Below are positions 58,059 through 64,000 of a stretch of 64,000 bases of DNA, one piece after another (the first letter of the stretch is position 1; every line of letters begins with the position of its first letter). The position numbers and the translations under genes are program-made. This stretch comes from Diadema setosum (taxonomy: Eukaryota; Echinodermata; Echinoidea; Diadematoida; Diadematidae), in the NCBI RefSeq assembly GCF_964275005.1, contig NC_092686.1:13550431-13614430 (forward strand), given 5' to 3'. The notes beneath the pieces were generated by a model. The model was given only the letters and a program-made list of their open reading frames with translations. It had not been told where the DNA came from and ran no database searches.

Positions 58059-58715
58059 AATCCCCTCCACAGAACCATCTTAGAACATAAACAGTACATA
58101 AGCATGTTACCAACTTGACCGACATTGTTAATCTCATGTATCCACAATAAAAGTATGCAAGGCTATAGCAAAATTTTATTTGCCTTTTTAGTGTGCTATA
58201 AAGGCGATAGGATGTTCCTCTTTTGCCTCCCTCATGCCACATACAAATATAATAACAATCACTTATCACCTGGTTTCACGTTTTGAGTGCCATCGTGTAG
58301 ATGATGTAATCTATGAAACGGAGAGAATTAGTTAGTCTTTTCATATGTATGAACTGAGATTGATCATTTAACCAAGGACGTACTAGGTGAGCCCGTCACT
58401 CGGTGTAAATGACGTAGACGTAAACCGAGTAATATAGGCGTAATATAATTCCACATTATTACCATCCACACAGTTTCCTGACTGGGCATTATTTCATTGT
58501 GTTTTCTGGTATACTGTGCAAATAGCTTTTGGTTTGTTAGCTTGCCTGCTTCTTTGTTTACTTCGTGGTTGACAGCTCCTTTCTTTTGCAGTTGATCATA
58601 GTTGGTCATCGCTGGTCCTTGGCATAATGTCATCTGTGGCATTCTTCACATTGGCCATGCATACTGCATAATGTGATCTCCATTTCCTATTCTCTATCGC
58701 ACGTTTGGTATTGGT
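58059..58715. other. Nothing recognised
   Basis: A minus-strand frame at 58364-58642 has mixed composition but no motif, and no splice context supports it. Confidence 0.4.
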
Positions 58716-59016
58716 CTCTTCTAATGGGTGCTGTTCGTTATTCCGAAGGTTCGCTGTTCCGAAGGTTCGTTATTCCGAAGGGGCTTTAATCCGAAACACA
58801 CAAATTCCCTATACCTAGAGGTTCGTTAATCCGAAAATGAAAAAGAGTTCGTTAATCCGAACATTTGTGGCGTTATTCCGAAGGTTCGTTATTCCGAAGA
58901 TTCGTTAATCCTAAAATGAAATTCGGAACAATGAACCTTCGGAATAACGAATCTTCGGACTAAAGAGCCTTCGGAATAACGAACCTTCGGAATAACGAGC
59001 TGTAACCTCTTCTAAT
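58716..59016. mobile_element. Foldback MITE of TTCGTTATTCCGAAGG units, 10-bp TSD
   Basis: CTCTTCTAAT is repeated at 58716-58725 and 59007-59016. Between them the word TTCGTTATTCCGAAGG and variants (TTCGTTAATCCGAA) occur in direct array on the left half and inverted on the right half, so the molecule can fold. A target duplication of 9-11 bases points to Mutator-type mobilisation; this is an inference from length alone. Confidence 0.72.
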
Positions 59017-59174
59017 ACACCCGTGTTATTTTGCATTTAGTGTGCCGATGGCTTTAAGAAGTACCATTACACTTCGCTTCTTGGTCAAATGGGATTCAAC
59101 ACAAATCTTTGTATTGAACCATACACTTCGTACATCAAATCTTTTTTTCTTCTGCAAAAAGAGGGATAATGTGA

Positions 59175-59639
59175 TTAAAGGAGCATTCCAGACGATTGTC
59201 ATAATTTCACATTATGTAGTACATAAATCAACAGTTCCATGTATAGATTAGTTGAATGTATTGTGGTCCTTGAGCAGAGAAACCAAAACTTTAAACAAAT
59301 GACCCTGAATAAAGGTGATGATATTGGAGGTTTACATATTTCAGAAATGTAGCAGTGTAATTCCATTACAATACAGCTTGCCTAACAAGTTTACCTGTGT
59401 ATATATCTATGCATGTATGCTTTCTTATTTTGTTCTGCTCCCTTGAGCCCCAACTCATTCATTCTTCTGGTGAGGCTGCCATGTCATCATTCTTGTTCAT
59501 TGCAATTTGTTTTACATTTTGAAAACATTCTTATTCCTCATACCAATCACTATAAATTCTGAAACTCTGCACCCAGTATGGCTAATGTATAGTTGTTCAA
59601 AATGTTTAAGTCTGAAAATCATCCGGAGGTCTCCTTTAA
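59175..59639. mobile_element. TTAA MITE, family 2
   Basis: TTAA at 59175-59178 and 59636-59639, ends AAAGGAGCATTCCAGACGAT and, inverted, AAAGGAGACCTCCGGATGAT. Closely like 10816-11288, but at a different place in the duplication, so it is an independent insertion. Confidence 0.83.
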
Positions 59640-59839
59640 GTGAGTGAACTGTAAAAGGCCCCCCTCCCGCGGAGTTTCTTTCTTTATATTTGGTTTTTGT
59701 GGTCGACGCGTATCATCTTCATGTCATTGTTTACTGACTTTGCACACTCCCTCACACACACGCACACCTACGCACGCACAAAATGAAAAAAAAAATGAAA
59801 TGAAAACAAAAAACAGAAATACGACTCTTGGTGTGACTG
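59640..59839. other. Spacer between MITEs
   Basis: CA words near 59750 and an A-rich stretch. No gene. Confidence 0.5.
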
Positions 59840-60400
59840 AAAGGGAAGATAAACCCCAAGAGCAATGTGGATTGAGTGAAAGCAGCAACATTAGTAGAAC
59901 ACATCAGTGAAAGTTTGAAGAAAATCGGACAATCGATGCAAAAGTTATGAATTTTTAAAGTTTTGGTGTTGGAACCGCTGGATGAGGAGACTACTAGAGG
60001 TTATGACGTATGAGTGGACAACAATACCAAGAAAATATAAAGAAAATTCTACAAAAATCCATTTTTCATGAAAATTACAAATTCCATCAACTTGATATTG
60101 ACATATGTTAAGGGTAGCAATTATTCCCCCTGCTTTCTGAAAGAGGTTGGTCCATTGCTCTTTCATGATTCTAGAAAAGTGAATTTTTGTTGAATTTCCT
60201 TTATATTTTCTTTGTATTGTTGTCCACTCATACGTCATATCCTCTCGTAGTCTCCTCATCCAGCGGTTCCAACACCAAAACTTTAAAAATTCATAACTTT
60301 TGCATCGATTGTCCGATTTTCCTCAAACTTTCACTGATGTGTTCTACTAATGTTGCTGCTTTCACTCAATCCACATTGCTCTTGGGGTTTATCTTCCCTT
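59840..60400. mobile_element. TTAA-type MITE, family 3, inverted copy
   Basis: Inverted ends AAAGGGAAGATAAACCCCAA. The sequence is nearly the reverse complement of 32473-33038, including the frame MLNFLYIFFVLLSTHTSYPL seen in both. The flanking TTAA is not preserved here. Confidence 0.8.
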
Positions 60401-60739
60401 GAATGGTCTAAGCTCCTGTACATGTTCCTGGCTGGTATTATACATGTACTGCGTAAGTACACATGCTATAATAAGTGTGCCGTGCGGTATAAGAGTGTAG
60501 GCAAAAGGAGTATTTAGAAACGATAGCTAAAAGCGAGAATTATACATTGCTCAGTCAGCTCCTTATACAAGCATGGAACCTGTCACTACACTGTTCTTCA
60601 CCTTTCAAAGAAGATCATTTCTAAGAGTGCCTACAATGTCTATCGGAGTACTTCTTCTGCCCGACTTTCGGATTTGCTGGGAAACACTATCATTCTACCA
60701 ACCGGGGACACTTGATTATACTAGTCCCATGTAATGAAA

Positions 60740-61795
60740 CTATGTGGGGGAAAAATAAAAAAATCCAACTGTGTTTCGACAAGCTTGAATCACAGGTTGT
60801 GTCAGGAAGAAACAGAAAATCGATAATTTTGTTGCTATAAGGTTGACAATGATCTTAGAGAAAAGAACTGACCTGTGTGAACGTGTTTGAGCAAGAAGTA
60901 TCCAAACGAATGTAAAATTGTTATTTAGTTACAAGTATGCTGTAAGTACAGGATACAAAATTAATGATTATCGTGCAAGTAATGAACGCTGATTGCAGAA
61001 AGAATCTACCCCAGTCACTTTTGCAAAGTATGCAGCCAAGCCCAATCCTTTCTTTTATACCTGTAACAATTGCTTTACAGATGGAACGAATAATCATGGC
61101 ATGTGTTTCTCAGGAACTGTTGCAAACTTTAGTGATTATGGGATTTCACCTTAAACATCGTTCACAAAAAAAAAACCAAACCAAAAAACAAAAACAAACA
61201 TTAATTAATTAATTGAACGAGGACATGTCTTATACTGACAAGTGGTTCGTCACCCGAATCGTTACCTCGTTGTGTTACCACTTTTTTAAGTCCATCGCAC
61301 ACTAGACGACTTTCGGTTGCACGGCTGACCGACTTTAGATGTGAAATAGATCAGAATAGCTTCAGAATAAACAGGCTTGTTTATCTTAGATCCTTTTACA
61401 ATTTTACGACAGAGAGTAACCAGTGGGGTAGCACCTGGCCTCTGGTAAGCATCCGGACTCTATCGGGACTCTCATAGTATACAATATCAGCACTATCAGA
61501 CAAGCAATGCTTGATCTTGAGATGAGCGGTATTAGTCATCATGACTGTATAGGGTCAATATTCGAACAACATACATGCTGAATGAAGGGAAGAAGGAAGA
61601 GCAATTAATAAACAATGTAAATCTCTGGCTTTCATCTTTGACATCATTTTTTTTTTGTCTGTCTAAGAACTTTATTTACCTATGTCTTTGAGATATTATG
61701 GTAATATACAGTTTGAACATAGCACAACTAGTTCCCAGGACCAATGTATAAATAATCGTATATATATAAATAACGGACTTTAACTTCATCATGAA
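60740..61795 (+). other. Copy B block matching 9236-10422
   Basis: Collinear with intron 1 of gene 1. It contains the uninterrupted SINE target ATGAATACATTATTCGC near 61792. Confidence 0.7.
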
Positions 61796-62034
61796 TACAT
61801 TATTCGCATGCTTATCATTTCGCTCTTGGACTTTGCTTCAATTGCTCTTGGCGTAGCGTACATGCATGACATGTACAATGTACAATAATGTGTGAAACAA
61901 CTGCAGTATACGAACGGACGGAATAATCAGTGCTGAAATTTTATCACTGGAGTTGTTCTCTTTAGTTTATTTCAATATACATTGTACAATGTGAACGTTA
62001 GTCTCTATTCCCCCTTGCCATTTGATGCAATGAA

Positions 62035-62565
62035 ACGTGATCAACTGAATGAAGAAATAACGTAAACCATGCTACCTACAACCTTCGGGGACATTGGTAA
62101 CGCTTTTATAAGCAGGCGTGCTATTATTGACAGATGGAAAGCATCAACGTATTGGATAGAAGCAAATTTCATATCTGCTATGATTTTAATTCCTGTATGA
62201 AGAAAAATTAAACCACTTCGTATGCATTTCTGTTTTGATATGGCAACTGGGGAAAATGTGGGGGGGGGGGGAACTGGGCATGTACCAACCATATGATATC
62301 GAGGTGCAAACTGCAAATGATGCAAATAAGGCAAAATCGAATTTACCCTTTTTAGAGAGGCCTCTACCTAGGCTATTAATGGAGGATTTATGTTTGTCAC
62401 TTTTGCTAAAAAAAAAAAAAAAAAAAAACTGCTAAAATGCCAAATAGTATGCGTGCAATGCCCTTGATTTCTATGAAGGAAATACTGAAAACAAGTGATT
62501 AGTATTATTAGTTATTTAGTATATAATATATATGTATATATAATAAAACGTGCTAGACATTCATG
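62035..62565. other. B-only insertion in the shared block
   Basis: Interrupts the match between 11460-11520 and its counterpart. It contains a G run at 62261, an A run at 62408 and TATATA words. No element ends were recognised. Confidence 0.45.
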
Positions 62566-63990
62566 AGTGTTTGGACTTCGACTCATATATAGGTTTAATG
62601 CTTACTAAGCTAACGCGTCCATCACATTGACACTGCAATGTATTTATACTTTACAATGGAAGGTTTGTTTTTTTTTGTTTTTGTTTTTTTTTGTTTTTTA
62701 CAGGATGTTTCAAGGCTATATAACGGAGGGTTTGTAGCTGAGGCTATACTGTTTCGTTGAACATTGTGTAGTTGTGTAGCTATAGAACACCAAACCTGGA
62801 AAAAATACAGAAAAAAAAAATCAACAATCAATAATTTCTTTCAGGAATATGTTGGAATTTTCCCCTTTTTTTTTTACATGATAAACGTTAGGATAATCGC
62901 GTATATCTATATTTGTGGTGTATATTTCAAAAACAAATTTCTCGCGGCACCTTGAAACGAATATTTTTGATTAAAGACAATTTTCGGTTTACTAATACAT
63001 GTGTTTTGATTGTTTGGGTTTTTGATTTGTTTATTTGTTTGATTGTTTTGTTTTGATTTCCACAATGAGGCCGTATAAAATGGTAGGCCTAGTATACTGA
63101 TGGCAGTGTCAGAGCATAAATCCTTAAAAAAAAAAACCTTTATTACAGTGGACAAACCAAATTTTCTTTATTTTGCACGCAATGGCTATTTGTCATCGAG
63201 AGATGCCTAGTGCCTACTGTATTATTATCCAATTTGTCATTACGCCACCTAAGACAGCTTCTTTTTGAGTAATTTAGCAGAAAATTCATTCAAGCATAAC
63301 CATGATAGCTGGGGACGTAATAATGAATAAAAAAAACTGTATATATTTTCAGTAAAACACACATCAAAGCCATAGTGGCAGTGTCCATTCAGAAGTGCCA
63401 GCAGCAATTGGTATGTGTGATTTCGTGAAACATTTCGTGAAAAGTAATCTTTTGGGGTCTTTGAAACATTCCATATCAGGTGATTAATGCTGTTATTGTT
63501 TTATCATCCATTATTTGAGCCCTCTTATGCCATATCAACAATTCTTTAGCTTTTCTTGTTCCATCTTTATGTGCTCCCTCAACCACAACACAGGAACCCC
63601 TATGTTCACAGTTGCTGTTACTTGTTGTACATCTAATGACACTTATTTCTGAATAATTTTGAAGTCATAGAACGGTTACAATAATGTTAGGCATTTCCCC
63701 GAGACATTGTGCTAACCGAACTATTAAAAAAAGGGAGAACTGTCAAGATATGTGTGAGGGGTTCAAAAGAGAGGTGATAAAGCAATAACACCAGAAACAG
63801 AATGTTTCAAAGACCCCCAAATGAAGTTCTCCTTAGTTTTGAAGTGATTATTCTTGTCTTTCATATGTGCTCACTCATGCACGACTAAACAAATCATTGT
63901 CATTCTCACTCAGAAGTTAGTCAAGACGTGTATAGAAACAACATTGAATAATGGTTTTTCCAGAATATTTTCGTTTTTTTTTTATTATTA
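62566..63990 (+). other. Copy B block, uninterrupted site of the foldback element
   Basis: Collinear with 11510-11582 joined to 17568-19120. At 62628, GACACTGCAATGTATTTA reads through where copy A has the 6-kb foldback element. No exon is seen. Confidence 0.75.
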
Positions 63991-64000
63991 TTATTGGGGA

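Larger units (their letters stand above)
50673..64000 (+). repeat. Tandem segmental duplication, copy B
   Basis: Counterpart of 444-19120, starting at the same GGTGAACACTTGAG word and still matching at the window end (63985 with 19120). Private insertions in B include 51241-51926, 52673-53235, 53708-54380, the inverted duplication after 55907, 56305-58050, 58726-59006, 59175-59639, 59840-60400 and 62035-62565. The next exon of the paralog would lie beyond the window. Confidence 0.85.

Noticed and set aside
58364-58642. 92-residue minus-strand frame
   Set aside because: No motif, no splice context, and not conserved in copy A.
60187-60402. MLNFLYIFF frame shared with 32291-32689
   Set aside because: Same MITE family in two orientations. 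Conserved because of the repeat, not because of coding.

Overview
The window looks like nuclear DNA of a marine deuterostome invertebrate, most likely an echinoderm. The host gene has nine short exons with GT/AG introns, almost everything else is repeats, several non-LTR families and many TTAA-flanked MITEs are present, and TAGGCCTA-type words and CA/GT tracts are frequent. The species cannot be named from the sequence alone.

Host genes. A split gene (exons from 3591 to 30789, + strand) can be assembled with all splice phases agreeing. It gives a 561-residue adaptor-like protein with a CABIT-type domain, a PxxPxR proline motif, a coiled coil, a tyrosine-rich linker and a C-terminal SAM domain, which is the layout expected of the GAREM/THEMIS group. 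A second coiled-coil, tyrosine-motif and SAM cassette (36233-37732) lies 5.4 kb downstream. It is either an alternative 3' end or the remains of a second gene, and it carries a one-base frame disruption inside SAM. A paralogous first exon lies at 54908-55276, also with a one-base frame disruption.

Segmental duplication. About 444-19120 (copy A) and 50673-end (copy B) are diverged tandem copies that include the first exon and its 5' flank. Each copy has been hit by different transposons, so one often preserves the empty site of the other. This fixes the borders of a LINE, a SINE, two 3-bp-TSD MITEs, a nested TTAA MITE and a 6-kb foldback element in A, and of a TA-flanked MITE in B.

Mobile elements. 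The main ones are: a full-length two-ORF L1/Tx1-type LINE with 14-bp target duplications (40865-46524); a 3-kb 5'-truncated CR1/Jockey-group LINE (4531-7536), with three more pieces of the same family sharing a 3' hairpin; a foldback element with long arms built of 140-200-bp units (11586-17564); two tRNA-derived SINEs; many TTAA-flanked MITEs; hAT-, pogo- and Mutator-like short elements; and one small gag-like fossil.

Layout: 1-3590 duplicated flank and nested MITEs; 3591-30789 gene 1, whose 17-kb first intron holds most insertions; 30790-36232 old L2-like pieces and MITEs; 36233-38500 second SAM cassette; 40865-46524 intact LINE; 46525-50672 SINE, hAT-like, LINE-tail and palindromic elements; 50673-64000 copy B with the disrupted exon 1 and its own insertions.
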